Positions 1 to 10,040 of a DNA stretch of 64,000 nucleotides are shown piece after piece. The notes beneath the pieces are model-generated. The model did not search any database. It saw only the letters and a program-made list of their open reading frames with translations, and was not told the origin of the DNA. The stretch spans positions 111,335-175,334 of the forward strand of contig JACYXH010000398.1 in assembly GCA_026745465.1 (NCBI GenBank), written 5' to 3'. Made by a program: the position numbers and the translations under genes. Within the stretch, counting starts at the first letter, position 1. Every line of letters begins with the position of its first letter. Source of the DNA: Lota lota (lineage: Eukaryota > Chordata > Actinopteri > Gadiformes > Lotidae).

Positions 1-495
1 GGACAGAGGGATATTTTTTATTTTTGCAGCACTTGCGTCATCCAGCATGACAGAGACCATGTCTAATGCTGCAGGCAGTATCAGCTCCTCTGCTATGGAG
101 TGGGTTTTTTTGCACTGAGCAATTTGGTACGCCACCTTATATGATGCTAACAGTGCTCGCTGGTTTACTGAAGTAGCATTCACAAAGCGGGACGATTGTT
201 GGCAATATTCGGCATGTTTTCGCTGAAAAACCTCAAGCGGCTTCTCAGCGTGATTGGGGTGTAATGTCTTTAAGTGACGCCTTAATTTATTTGGCTTCAT
301 GCTGTCCGCTGCCAACATCTTTAGACACAGTAAACATACCGGTCTTTCCACATCTCCCACCGTAGTCACAGTGAAGCCAAGCGCTACATACGCTTCGTCA
401 TATTTCCTCGTCTTAGCTTTCGGGAGACTTACGTTTGTCTCATTATCTCCGTCTCTCTCCGCCTTTCTTTTCATCCCTGTTAAATATTTTTCCAT
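1..495 (-). CDS. hAT-family transposase, N-terminal part (ZBED5/FAM200-like), runs off window
   Basis: The minus strand is open from an ATG at 495-493 to the window edge (165 codons, no stop). The protein begins MEKYLTGMKRKAERDG, then has a BED-like zinc finger with CLLCLKML and a later HLKTLH pair (about residues 50-75), then LLASYKVAYQIAQ and IAEELILPAA. These are hallmarks of the ZBED5/SCAND3-type hAT transposases common in fish. Known role of the family: cut-and-paste transposition, with the BED finger binding the element ends. A hAT-like terminal repeat lies just upstream, so this looks like a transposon gene and not a domesticated one. The catalytic RNase H-like domain would lie outside the window. 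The frame shows no decay, which suggests a fairly young copy. Confidence 0.85.
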   Translation of the reverse strand, partial: MEKYLTGMKRKAERDGDNETNVSLPKAKTRKYDEAYVALGFTVTTVGDVERPVCLLCLKMLAADSMKPNKLRRHLKTLHPNHAEKPLEVFQRKHAEYCQQSSRFVNATSVNQRALLASYKVAYQIAQCKKTHSIAEELILPAALDMVSVMLDDASAAKIKNIPLS

Positions 496-683
496 GGTGT
501 CTCTTAAGAGTTTGTTCTCTGCACTTCATATCTCCTGCTATGTGCTGTGTGCTCTTGTTCGGTGCAAAAAAAACCTTCTCCCTGCGGCAAAAAAAAAGCA
601 TGTTCCCCGGGGTCACACGCGCCCCCCCTGGCATCGCTCCGAGCCCCCCCAGGGGGGCGCGCCCCACTATTTGAGAAAGACTG
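1..683 (-). mobile_element. hAT DNA transposon, 5' end
   Basis: The outer end at about 660-683 reads, on the minus strand, CAGTCTTTCTCAAATAGTGG, close to the CAGTGGTTCTCAA terminal repeat of hAT elements. It is followed by a GC-rich palindromic subterminal stretch (about 605-660) and then the transposase start at 495. The flank at 684-691 (gtttaatg) is part of the minisatellite unit next to the receptor transmembrane exons, so the element jumped into that array; hAT elements make 8-bp target duplications. The other end is outside the window, so the duplication cannot be confirmed here. Confidence 0.7.
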
Positions 684-750
684 GTTTAATGTAACATTAT
701 TCATGTTAATTTAATGTAACCATGATACAAGTTAGAGTTTAATGTAACGC
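684..750. repeat. Minisatellite, 25-26 bp unit (short array)
   Basis: A few copies of the tgatacatgttagtttaatg-type unit lie beside the orphan transmembrane exon. The same unit flanks every transmembrane exon in the window. The hAT element inserted into this array. Confidence 0.7.
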
Positions 751-754
751 TTAC

Positions 755-890
755 CTCCCAGGACTATGAGTGATATTATGGAAAATATGCATCCTATTAT
801 TATGAACTGCTCAATATATTGTATACATGTAGAATCAGTTGAATCAGTTCCTGGTTTCCACTCTGAATTAGCCTCTACACAGAAGAACAT
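755..890 (-). pseudogene. Orphan TNFRSF14-like transmembrane exon (fragment 0)
   Basis: A 136-nt block flanked by an acceptor-like CAG at 891-893 and a good donor (GAG/gtaagc) at 755. It encodes KPGTDSTDSTC followed by a hydrophobic run (FIIIGCIFSIISLIVLG), the juxtamembrane/TM exon of the receptor family. The part before KPGT differs in length from the intact copies, so the frame does not follow from a CRD4 exon. No CRD exon adjoins it, and its 3' side is cut by the hAT insertion at 1-683. It looks like a duplication remnant. Confidence 0.65.
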
Positions 891-1106
891 CTGGACAGAC
901 TGAATAAGTGTAGGGAGACGGCTGCCATTATCGTGGTCAAACAAGAACAAAAGTCTTTCTACCCTTTGTCCCTGCTCTGTGTGGTCATGATGACTCAGTG
1001 AGCTACGTTATAAACGCCACTGAGCTGACGTTATGCTGGCCACATTGCCCCAGCTATGAAAGTAGTGTCTTATATACATGGATAGCTCCATTCTATAATA
1101 TAATAT

Positions 1107-1785
1107 CTAGAGGATGTTGTTCAGTAGGTCTGCCACTCTGGTCCCTCTGCTAGGTAGGCTCTGACTCTCTGCTACTATTAGTTGAAATGTTTTGAATCAC
1201 AGCCATATAATTTAACTTGGTGTGAGTCAGTAACCCTTTCAAATCACTGGATATAAATGAATGATCTATTACTCATTTACAAAGTGAAATATATGGAATT
1301 AGAATTTACCAGATATATGCTTCTGCAGTTTCCGTTCTTTTTTTTCCTATAAAATAAAATGTGAATGAAATATTAACATTGGGTTCATTACAAGGTCATC
1401 ATCTAATAACTCCACCACTGCCAGCTAGGTTCACACATATTATTGTGTTCTGTATCCAACCAGTAATAACACTTACCTTCTCAAGTATTTGATGAGCCAA
1501 TGCTATATAGAGATAAACAATACAGCAATATGTCAGGACAGCAGTCACTATCATTCAGCAAAACCTTGATACATGTTAGTTTAATGTAACCATGATACAT
1601 GTTAGTTTAGTGTAACATGATACATGTTAGAGTTTATTGTAACGTTTACATCCCAGGACTATGATTGATATTATGAAAAATATGCATCCTATTATTATGA
1701 ACTGCTCAATATATTGTATACATGTAGAATCAGTTGAATCAGTTCCTGGTTTCCACTCTGAATTAGCCTCTACACAGAAGAACAT
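1107..1785 (-). pseudogene. TNFRSF14-like 3' fragment: TM exon, two juxtamembrane exons and last exon (fragment 1)
   Basis: Minus-strand exons: TM 1650-1785, juxtamembrane 1477-1502 (ALAHQILEK-like) and 1310-1346 (EKKERKLQKHIS), last exon 1107-1168 encoding SQSLPSRGTRVADLLNNIL and stop. The internal exon phases agree with gene A. The TM exon, however, reads MFFCVEANSEWKPGTDSTDS in a frame that does not join to a CRD4 exon, and its donor is weaker (GAT/gtaaac). No CRD exons precede it; upstream comes a long inverted repeat element and then gene A's last exon. Either a dead remnant or a reservoir of alternative 3' exons for gene A. Confidence 0.65.
1567..1645. repeat. Minisatellite, 25-26 bp unit
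   Basis: Three degenerate copies of the tgatacatgttagtttaatg-type unit follow the donor of the fragment 1 TM exon, as at all other TM exons of the cluster. Confidence 0.7.
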
Positions 1786-1845
1786 CTTGACAGACTGAAT
1801 AAGTGTAGGAAGACGGCTGCCATTATCGTGGTCAAACAAGGACAA

Positions 1846-3590
1846 AAGTGATGGAAGCGTGCTTCCACACCAGAGCTGTTTGGTCCGTTTGAATCGAACC
1901 CTGGAGTTTCCTCCGATGGCATCTTTCGTTTGGGGTGGTGTGTCATTTGAACTCTAGTTTGGTCCAAACTAAACAACTGTGGTCCACTTGAAAACGGGGT
2001 TCTATGTCCGCTTCCAGGTGAACTCTGGTTTGGTTTGCTTTAGGTTTTGAACGTGATCCTACACAACTATAACTGCGGTCAAGCTAGCCGTCACTCGCAA
2101 CTCCGTGGTCAAGCCAGCCGCCCCTAAATTTGGAGTGCACGCGTATTCTATCCTTTATGGCAAATGCATTTAAACAGGCAAAGCGCTGGCAGACATGGAG
2201 AGTTAGCGACTTTTTACATGTGACTACGTCCGTTTTTCAAAATAAAGGGTTAACAGGGTGTGTACAAAACTGTAGTGACTACACACTTCAAAATCAAGCA
2301 TTTTTTTCTTTTTTTTATATCATTTTAGAGAATGAAAAGTCCCACATTAATACATTGAGATGATTTTATGCCTGAAACTTGCTCTGAAAACTATTTGCTC
2401 TATAAGTTCTGACAGTGGCTAATATATTTGAGATCAGGACAACTCTGACTACATCAAAATCAAGCGTCAGAGTTGTCATCTCAAATATATCAGGCATTGT
2501 CAGAATTAATGGAGCAATGTGTTTTTACAGCAACTTTCAGTAGTTACGATACTGTAAAAATGCTTGATTTTGTTTAAGTGTGTAGGCACTACAGTTTTGT
2601 TTAAACCCTGTGTTAACACCTTATTTTGAAAACCGGACGTAGTCACATGTGAAACGTCGCTAACTCTCCATGTCTGCTCGCGCTTGGCTGTTTCAATGCA
2701 TTTGCCATAAAGGATAGAATACGCGTGCACTCCAAATTTAGGGCCGGCTGGCTTGACTGCAGTCAACTATAGGAAGAGAACCAACACTCAAGGCCTTGAG
2801 GGTTGAATGTGCACTTTTTCCGCTAACTGGAAATAATATAAAAGCCTGTTCAGCCAGGTATACGTGAACTTTTCAGAGATTAAAGTGAGTCAGACGTGGT
2901 GCAGTCAGGAGGTGAAAGCACTTATCGAAGTATGGCCTGAGGATTATATAAAGACATTTTTGCAGCTTGTAAAATTGTGTCACCAATTACTTGTTTAGAA
3001 ATGATTAAGTTAAGGAAGGGTGGAAGTTCCTCCAAATTATTTTTAATTTGTAGGAACACCAAAGCTAAATGTAAAAACCAAAGACAGCACAAAGTTATTC
3101 CATTAATATTGTCCGCAACTAGGAAGCGTTGTGAGTTTCCCTCGGAGGTTCTGTCCAATAGACGAGCAAAGTAGAATATTTGCTTCGCTTTTGGTGTGAA
3201 CGCACTTTTAGGCGGACCAGATTGTAAACAAACGCCTCGCAGTCGGGCGAACCGCAAACGTTTCTCGCGCGAGTGATTCAGCATCAACCGAAATTCGCGG
3301 CAAAGTTCAAATATTTAAACTCGAGTGACTGACGAATTTGCATCGTTCGAGTAGAATCACGAGAAATGCGCGTGAACCAGGCCGTTCACTCCATCAGCCA
3401 GCAGCGCCAAGCCGTATCATCCTTATCATTTAACTTCTGTTCGTGTCATTGCAGTGACTTTGTATATATTCACAACACACCTTCGTGTTTGGTGTGAACT
3501 CACGGTAAGAGTCCAGTGTGAACGCTAACCGAACCAAATTAAAATGCAACAAAGTATCACCTTCACCCTGAGTCGGACCGAGTCTACGAA
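1846..3590. mobile_element. Complex non-autonomous element with a long internal inverted repeat
   Basis: Holds no gene that I recognise. From about 2108 to 2757 the sequence folds back on itself with arms of roughly 320 bp: gtcaagccagcc near 2108 answers ggctggcttgac ending at 2757. Flanks such as ggtgtgaac and gtgaaagcg resemble ends of fish MITE/foldback elements. A second copy lies at 52380-53935. Class and true ends are uncertain. Confidence 0.5.
2108..2757. repeat. Long inverted repeat (foldback), copy in R0
   Basis: Two arms of about 320 bp in opposite orientation meet near 2430. Matching landmarks include the Mlu-like acgcgt with tttggagtgcac, the tgactacgtccg block, and the aaaatcaagc block, each found again reversed. 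A transcript would form a long hairpin. Confidence 0.75.
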
Positions 3591-3761
3591 CTAAAGGAGT
3601 GAAAGCGACCTTTCTACCCTTTGTCCCTGCTCTGTGGGGTCATGATGACTCAGTGAGCTACGTTATAAACGCCACTGAGCTGACGTTATGCTGGCCACAT
3701 TGCCCCAGCTATGAAAGTAGTGTCTTATACACATGGATAGCTCCATTCTATAATATAATAT

Positions 3762-6700
3762 CTAGAGGATGTTGTTCAGTAGGTCTGCCACTCTGGTCCC
3801 TCTGCTAGGTAGGCTCTGACTCTCTGCTACAATTAGTTGAAATGTTTTGAATCACAGCCATATCATTTAACTTTGTGTGAGTCAGTTACTCTTGCAAATC
3901 ACTGGATATAAATAAATGATCTATAACTCATTTACAAAGTGAAAAATGTGGAATCAGAACTTACCAGTTAACTTCCTCTTCTTTTCCGCTGTTTCCTTTT
4001 TCTATCAAATAAAATATGAATAAAATATAAATATTGGGTTCATTACAAGGTCATCATCTAATAACTCCACCACTGCCAGCTAGGTTCACACATATTGTGT
4101 TCTGTATCCAACCAGTAATAACACTTACCTTGACACGTCTTCGATAAAGCAATGCTATATAGACAAACAATACAGCAACATGTCAGGACAGCAGTCACTA
4201 TCATTCAGCATAACCATGATACATGTTAGAGTTTAATGTAACCATGACATGTTAGTTTCATGTAACCATGATACATGTTAGTTTAGTGTAACCATGATAC
4301 ATGTTAGATTAATGTAACATGATACATGTTAGTTTAATGTAACCATGATACATGTTAGTTTAGTGTAACCATGATACATGTTAGTTTAATGTAACCATGA
4401 TACATGTTAGTTTAATGTAATGCTTACCTCCTATGATTAATGTCAATCCTAGTAAGCATCCTATTATTATGAACACAATGGCAACATATTTAAAACATGT
4501 AGAATCAGTTGAATCAGTTCCTGGTTTTGTCTGCACCCCTCCCACAGAATCACATCTGAAATGAGAATGACAAAACCACATGTTTAGTTCTAAGGTAGTA
4601 TAGTGTTTATGCATTCCTAGGGTTTGATAGAGATATGGTGTTGGGACTCCTGGTCCAAAGGTACTGGGTTTGATCCCCAATGTCCACAACCTACAGGTAG
4701 GTTCTTGAGCTAGATGCCTAACCCCTACCCGCTCCTAATTACCTGTATCTACCTGGGTCTGAATTCACCGTAAAACGCTTTGGAGAAAATGACTAAATAG
4801 TCAATTATATTTATTGTCAAGCATCAATAACATTTTAACAATATGTAATTCTGACATTTGTATGATTAAATAGAACAGTAAACAATATAACATTATGACT
4901 ATTGAATGTATTCTAAGAACAGGCAAAAAAAAAAGGCACACCGGTACATGATTTATTACCCAGGCCTAACTCTAAACATACCATTATTATACTGTATTTA
5001 TAGATTGTTAAATTAACTCCACTTACATCGTGTGGGGTTGGCATGACGACGTGCCATTTGAGAATGTTCCATAAGTACATTGAAGGCACTCTGTGTCTTT
5101 ATCTGCTGTTCCTGTATGAATATACATTATTTATTGAAACACGACCGTTCTCAGATGTGGTGTGAACATTTGTGACAACATCTTTGTTTTTGTTTTTATC
5201 GGTTAACAGTTAAAATATCACAAGCTCAAATTCACCAACATCGTAGGAAAAAGGAAATAGAGAATTGTAATTCAAAGGAGTTGCTGGCTATTGAGTCATT
5301 GCCAGACTGTTGTAGATGATCATGGAGTAACTTAGACACTAATACATTCAATGGTAAGAAGCTGGATGGCCCCTTATAGGGCTGAATAGATTACAGCAGA
5401 TGTCAATTTATTTAACAATTTAGCTATAATTAATGTTAACGTACAGTATATATATTAACACCAACCTCTTTGACCGATGTATTGACCAGGACTGCAGCTT
5501 AGACGGTGTCTCTGAGCGGCCATACATCTCCCTCTGTTAGAGTCACTACAGAAGTATCCATCCAGGGGCTCACACAGAGCATCTGATGTTGATGTACACG
5601 ACTTCTTCACCTTCAGGCCGAGACCTGTCAATCACAACAGTTACAGAGGAACCTCAGAGGGCACATTTTCTCTTAACTGAGATCCACCTGAACCAACGTT
5701 AACATCATAACATAATCAACAGTATATTTAAAATAATCAAATAATAGGAATGTACCTGTGTCACACTTTGTACAGTTAGAGCATTGCTTCTGTCCATTTA
5801 GGCCTTCTTGGAAAGTACCTTTGGTGCAATCTGTGCACTTTGTTATGCTGGTCTCTGTGCAGTCCCTTTCAACATGCTTTCCTGTTGGAAAGAACGTTTT
5901 AAATATGTTGTAGATTAATAGTCAGTTTATGTTGTACATGTTGTCGATTTCTGGACAGTCCATGTTGTAGATTTGTGGACAGCATATTTTGCATATCTTT
6001 TAGAGTAGTAGACCGTATATGTTGTACATTTGTAGACAGTATATGTTGTACATAAACCAGACGAAACCTGTTAATTGCATAACCAATTTTACGCCAAAAT
6101 GTTTGCGATTATCCGATATATGCCATTATCCGAAGAGTTTAGAAAACCAATTACAGGCTACAGGTACATTCCATTGGAGAATAACTTGTTCAACGTCTTC
6201 ATGAGAACTCTCAAAGGCCCTTTTCCTTCTTGGGTTTACGTTGCTTTGGTGAGCACTGAGAAGCTTATCCTTTTGTTTCCCGATCCTGGAAATCTACGAC
6301 TATGAGACACCAAAACACTAATATTTCTAACTCATTCAAAACAATAATTTGGTCAGCAAGACAAAGGACTTTTTTTTTTCTGCCATGGCGCATAAAGTCT
6401 TGCTAGATATGGCTGGAATGGCTGTAACTAATGAAAAGATCAAATCAAATAAACCCACGTGACTATTCTCATCAGAAAAACTCGCCAGGCTTGTGCACAT
6501 GTAAGAGCAATATCAAGGAAGTTCTGCGGAGAAAAAGGAACAGGGCCAGGCGATAAAGGCACTTGTTTTAAAGGAGGTGTACTGAGTAGGCGTGGAAGGG
6601 TCTTTTGATCGGTCTACTTTTGAAGCAAGTGTACTTGTTAGAAGACATTTATAGAGTAAACCCGCTGTGAGGTGGACGCCCCGCGGTGATCCTAATGGTT

Positions 6701-7214
6701 TTGGGATGAAGACCAGTATGCAATTAGCCGGTTTATGCAAATAAGCAGTTCAAACAATATTTATTTGTTAATGTGATAGAAGGAAAAAATCAGGACTTTT
6801 AAAGGCTATGCATACATCCGATATATGCGTTTATCCAACATGCAATTAAACTATTTTGCCTGTATATATTGTCGATTTGTAAACAGTACATGTCGTTGAT
6901 TCCTAGACAGTATATGTTGTAGATTTGTAGACAGTATATGTTGTATATGTCGTAGATTCCTAGACAGTATATGTTGTATATGTCATAGACAGTATATGTT
7001 TTAGATTCGTAGACAGTATATATTGTATATTTGTAGACAGTATATGTTGTAGATTTGTAGACAGCTTGACAAGAATTTATATTTGACCCTTACCAGGAGG
7101 ACATGCAGGGCAACACTGAAGTCCTATTCTGTACTCATCCTCGTAACACCGTGAAGCAACGGCAACGTACAAAGTATTAGAAACTAAACAAATTAACATG
7201 AATTGTAGAAACAT
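3762..7214 (-). CDS. tnfrsf14-like: TNF receptor superfamily member 14 (HVEM)-like, gene A, intact
   Basis: Eight coding exons on the minus strand: 7094-7214, 5756-5881, 5466-5624, 5027-5111, 4428-4555, 4129-4154, 3965-4001, 3762-3823. All have GT/AG borders and compatible phases; the total is 744 nt, 247 aa plus stop. The start MFLQFMLICL has A at -3 and opens a signal peptide; an upstream in-frame ATG (MVEAP) has a poorer context. CRD1 reads CYEDEYRIGLQCCPACPPG, close to HVEM. CRD2 has DCTETSITKCTDC, CRD3 has CEPLDGYFC and CSPGQYI, CRD4 has KDTECLQC. A KPGTDSTDST stalk precedes one TM helix (IVFIIIGCLLGLTLIIG) and a YRRR stop-transfer. The tail is about 40 residues, with no death domain and no clear TRAF motif. 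Sequons: NCT in CRD2, NGT in CRD4. Family role: lymphocyte co-signalling receptor at the plasma membrane. Ligand unknown. Confidence 0.88.
4208..4420. repeat. Intronic minisatellite of gene A, 25-26 bp unit
   Basis: About eight copies of tgatacatgttagtttaatg plus tgaac-type ends lie immediately downstream of the TM exon donor at 4428. If this intron were retained, the TM exon would read on into YIKLTCIMVTLN and stop, giving a tailless receptor. Confidence 0.85.
4600..4800 (+). mobile_element. tRNA-derived SINE in the CRD4-TM intron of gene A
   Basis: A polymerase III B-box-like gggtttgatcccc at about 4667-4679 is followed by a conserved body and a tail ending ctttggagaaaatgactaaa, like the 3' tail of fish LINE-mobilised SINEs. 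The same insertion sits at the same place in genes B, C, D and fragment E, so it predates the cluster's expansion. Confidence 0.5.
5925..7070. repeat. Intron between CRD1 and CRD2 of gene A: two short-unit arrays around a MITE-like element
   Basis: Degenerate repeats of a tgtagacagtatatgttg-type unit fill about 5925-6060 and 6870-7070. Between them, about 6063-6860, is a block beginning ttaattgcat and ending atgcaattaa, with internal ttatccgatatatg motifs near both ends, as in pogo/Tigger-like non-autonomous elements. The same arrangement recurs in genes B, C and D (about 22440-23350, 38200-39390, 56030-57115). Open frames inside it are not credible genes. Confidence 0.55.
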
Positions 7215-7894
7215 GGTTGCCAGGTTTGTAGGAGCTTCAACCATCAAACTGTTTTTACAACATGTAGTCACAGACTTTTCTTTAAGTTCTGAAATATCTG
7301 GGGAGAGAAAAAAAAGCAGTAAATACATTTAATAAATTATTTAAGAAAATATATTTACTAGTTCTGACCAAGTAATTGAATTGGACAAGAGGCATTTCTG
7401 ACGAGACTTTTAACTGTACATGTATCACTCCGCTGTACAGGTGTTTCTAAGAACCATTGATCACATTAACGATGTAAGCTGTCAACTCATCAGAATCACA
7501 CCTGCCACCAAAGCAACTGTCAACAGACTCTTATTTCACTGGCTGCACAATAAATGGAAACATTCAGATCAACATACATGATACAGAGTAGCTGGCCTGC
7601 GGTAACGAGTAGACCTACACAAAGTAGAAGCTAGTGTGCAGGGCGATGTTTATGCATTACTTGGCAACAGTCAAATAAATGAATAAAATCAACAATCATA
7701 ATATGTTGTCTCTTATTACTGTTACCTAATATATAAGTAAGTATATATTTAGCTATACTTACTATTTACCTCAAATCATTATTTATGCTGTTTTGTGCCA
7801 ATGTGGTCTTTGTTTTTAGATAAGATTTCCTGTAATTAATTATTCAAAATAGCTATTTCAAATGCTGTTGGCCAAAGTAAAGGTTACAAATCTA

Positions 7895-8030
7895 GTTAGA
7901 GCTTGTTCTCAAATGTTCCACCTCTAGTTAGTAGAGCTTGTTCTCAAATGTTCCACCTCTAGTTAGTAGAGCTTGTTCTCAAATGTTCCCCTCTAGTTAG
8001 TAGAGCTTGTTCCACCTCTAGTTAGAGAGT
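7895..8030. repeat. Minisatellite, about 33 bp unit (agagcttgttctcaaatgtt)
   Basis: Three to four copies alternate ctctagttagtagagcttg with ttctcaaatgttcc. Homologous arrays of different length lie at 24165-24370, 40205-40300 and 57945-58145 in the first introns of genes B, C and D. Confidence 0.85.
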
Positions 8031-8457
8031 TTCACCCCTATGCCATCTTCACGTACGAACTCTGGACAACGTCCAGAGAATCATGTCCAGACATTATTCC
8101 AGAGTCGCCCTTTCCTACATGTATCACAACAGAAGATCATCCGTGTCAGACGAGTCTCACTGGAAACACTGCGTTTGGTTTAGGCGAGGGGAAAAGTCAT
8201 CAACACTATGTTAATTCTGATTTGCATTTACTGCCACCTACTATGGTTGCAATAAATGCCTAAAAAGGTAAATATCAAACAAATCTATTGGGGACACTTT
8301 GAAACATGAGACGTATCTGCAGCACCCCCTGGTGGTTTATTCTGAACTACACGAGTAATGGTCTATAGGGAGCTGTCAATCGGGAGCTAACTTCAGCTTC
8401 GTCATGCGTCTCAGGTTAATTTACACCAGGATTTCTAAGCCTTTTGGCGATATCCAG

Positions 8458-9085
8458 TGTGATGGAAAATGACACACGGCCCTATTCCGAGGTCAGCTCG
8501 CTTCAACTAATTAGTTGTGATGTTCAAGTTGTTATGTGCACACTATAGTGGCCTATGTCTTTCTAACTATCTAGCTCCCCACAGCTGCCTGTGTTCCTGT
8601 ATTCCTGCATTGTGCTCTGTTCTCATGTGAGAAAATCCTGACTAAGCTCCTCTCCCCAACAATGTGTCTGTTCTTGGCTGCATATCCTCTCCCTAAATCA
8701 TGTATGTTGCCTTGACCGCACATTGTATCCGTTATAAATAATAAGTGGCGCCATAGATGGTGAATTACGACAAGGTGTCTGGCCTTAACTGTGCATTGAA
8801 CCCGTTATAGATGGTAAATGGCGCCATCTAGTGATATCTCTGAGATGGTGTTTGCTCCACTCTAAAAAGGGCTTCCTTCCTCTATTCAGGGGGCTTTTTC
8901 TCCACAACTCTGCTCTGCGTGGAGTTTTATGTGCTGCAGCATATGAAATAAATTAACTACGGATATCCATTTGTCTTAGCCTTTTATTCGAGCCAGCCAC
9001 CAGTTATTCCAGTGTGCACGTAACAACTTGGACATCAAAAGTAGTTTAAGCGAGCTAAAACGGAAATGTGTCATTTTCCATCACA
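8458..9085. mobile_element. Solitary terminal-repeat element with TG...CA ends (LTR-like fossil or TIR element)
   Basis: Starts tgtgatggaaaatgacaca and ends with its reverse complement. It is 628 bp, has no coding frame, and carries an aataaa-type signal near its end. Ends in TG/CA and this size fit a solitary LTR, but the perfect 19-bp inverted ends also fit a non-autonomous DNA element. Other copies: 58575-59221, and an inverted one at 15367-15883. Confidence 0.5.
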
Positions 9086-9207
9086 GACCACACAAAGTTG
9101 CATTATTACTGTCCGCCACATGAAGCCCTGCGAGTTCACCATCTGCTCTGTCCAATAGACGAGCGACACTTCAACCACGTGACGGGTTGACTTGAGTCAG
9201 TGCTCGC

Positions 9208-9410
9208 CCTCACGGAATCAAGTGAAAAAGGAAGTATAAACTTCACCTCTGAATCAAGTGAAAATGTAACAAAGTATAAACTTCACCTCTGAATCAAGTG
9301 AAAATGTAACGAAGTATAAACTTCACCTCTGAATCAAGTGAAAATGTAACAAAGTATAAACTTCACCTCTGAATCATGTGAAAATGTAACAAAGTATAAA
9401 CTTCACCTCT
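9208..9410. repeat. Minisatellite, 40-bp unit
   Basis: About five copies of a unit containing gaatcaagtgaaaatgtaac and aagtataaacttcacctct. Shorter arrays of the same unit lie at 28630-28710, 44580-44640 and 59350-59470. Confidence 0.85.
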
Positions 9411-9690
9411 GACCCCGACCTACGGACTAAAGGTGTGAAAGCGCCCCTACACCTTTTCCACAAGCCCCTGAAAATCCTCAAAATAAACGGCTAGAAACAA
9501 ACAACAGGCCCCACCCTGTAACGGATCAGGGAGACGCACGGTGAGAACAAATAAGTTAGAAATACAAAAGCCCTTCATTACACTGACCTTATCAACTATG
9601 TCGATGACGATTAAGAGACGGGTTTACCGCGAAGACGATGGTTATTTGCCTAATTTAAAGCATATTTTAAAGTAAATGTCGTTGTCCTAC

Positions 9691-10040
9691 CTTGTTTCGG
9701 TTTGGCAGCAGCCCACAGTGCGATCTTTCACCCCTAGTAGGCGTGTCTGTGGTTCTGTTTTCCCGCTGAGGTCAGTAGTTCGTCCCTGCAGATCCAGGAC
9801 CGCTAAAGAGGGATAGGGACTCTTACCAGCCCACTGTGTCGCGTTTCCACTGCAAAACGTCCATGAACGTGTGAGTGATAACCCGGGCCACAAGCGAAAC
9901 GACTGCTTCCTGATCTTTCTTTTCGATGCTATAAAATGAGAACAAAGTAACTTTCGGTTTCCAGTCGAATCACAACCCTTCCGCCTCCACACATGTAACT
10001 GCATTACATCAATATAAGTGCGCGGCACTATATTCACTAC
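9691..10040 (-). other. Probable 5'UTR exon of gene A
   Basis: On the minus strand the block ends in ACAAG/gtagga at 9691, a good donor that would splice to the acceptor at 7298. The same block and donor occur upstream of gene D (59757). In genes B and C the homologous position reads caag/atcgg, so that donor is gone. The 5' boundary is a guess, and the open frame in this block is probably chance. Confidence 0.4.

Larger units (their letters stand above)
7215..9690 (-). other. Gene A 5' leader and first intron
   Basis: The exon carrying the start codon extends upstream to an acceptor (tctctccccag) at 7298, so 7215-7297 is 5'UTR. The rest is intron holding a 33-bp minisatellite (7895-8030), a 628-bp repeat element (8458-9085) and a 40-bp minisatellite (9208-9410). 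I see no further coding exon. Confidence 0.55.

Noticed and set aside
6019-6305. Short frames in the CRD1-CRD2 intron, repeated in all genes (MRTLKGPFPSWVYVALVSTE)
   Set aside because: Lie inside a MITE-like block with no splice sites; similarity between copies is explained by the segmental duplication.
9687-10037. 116-codon minus-strand frame
   Set aside because: Overlaps the probable 5'UTR exon, is not conserved in frame in gene D, and has no domain; the donor at 9691 fits a leader exon better.
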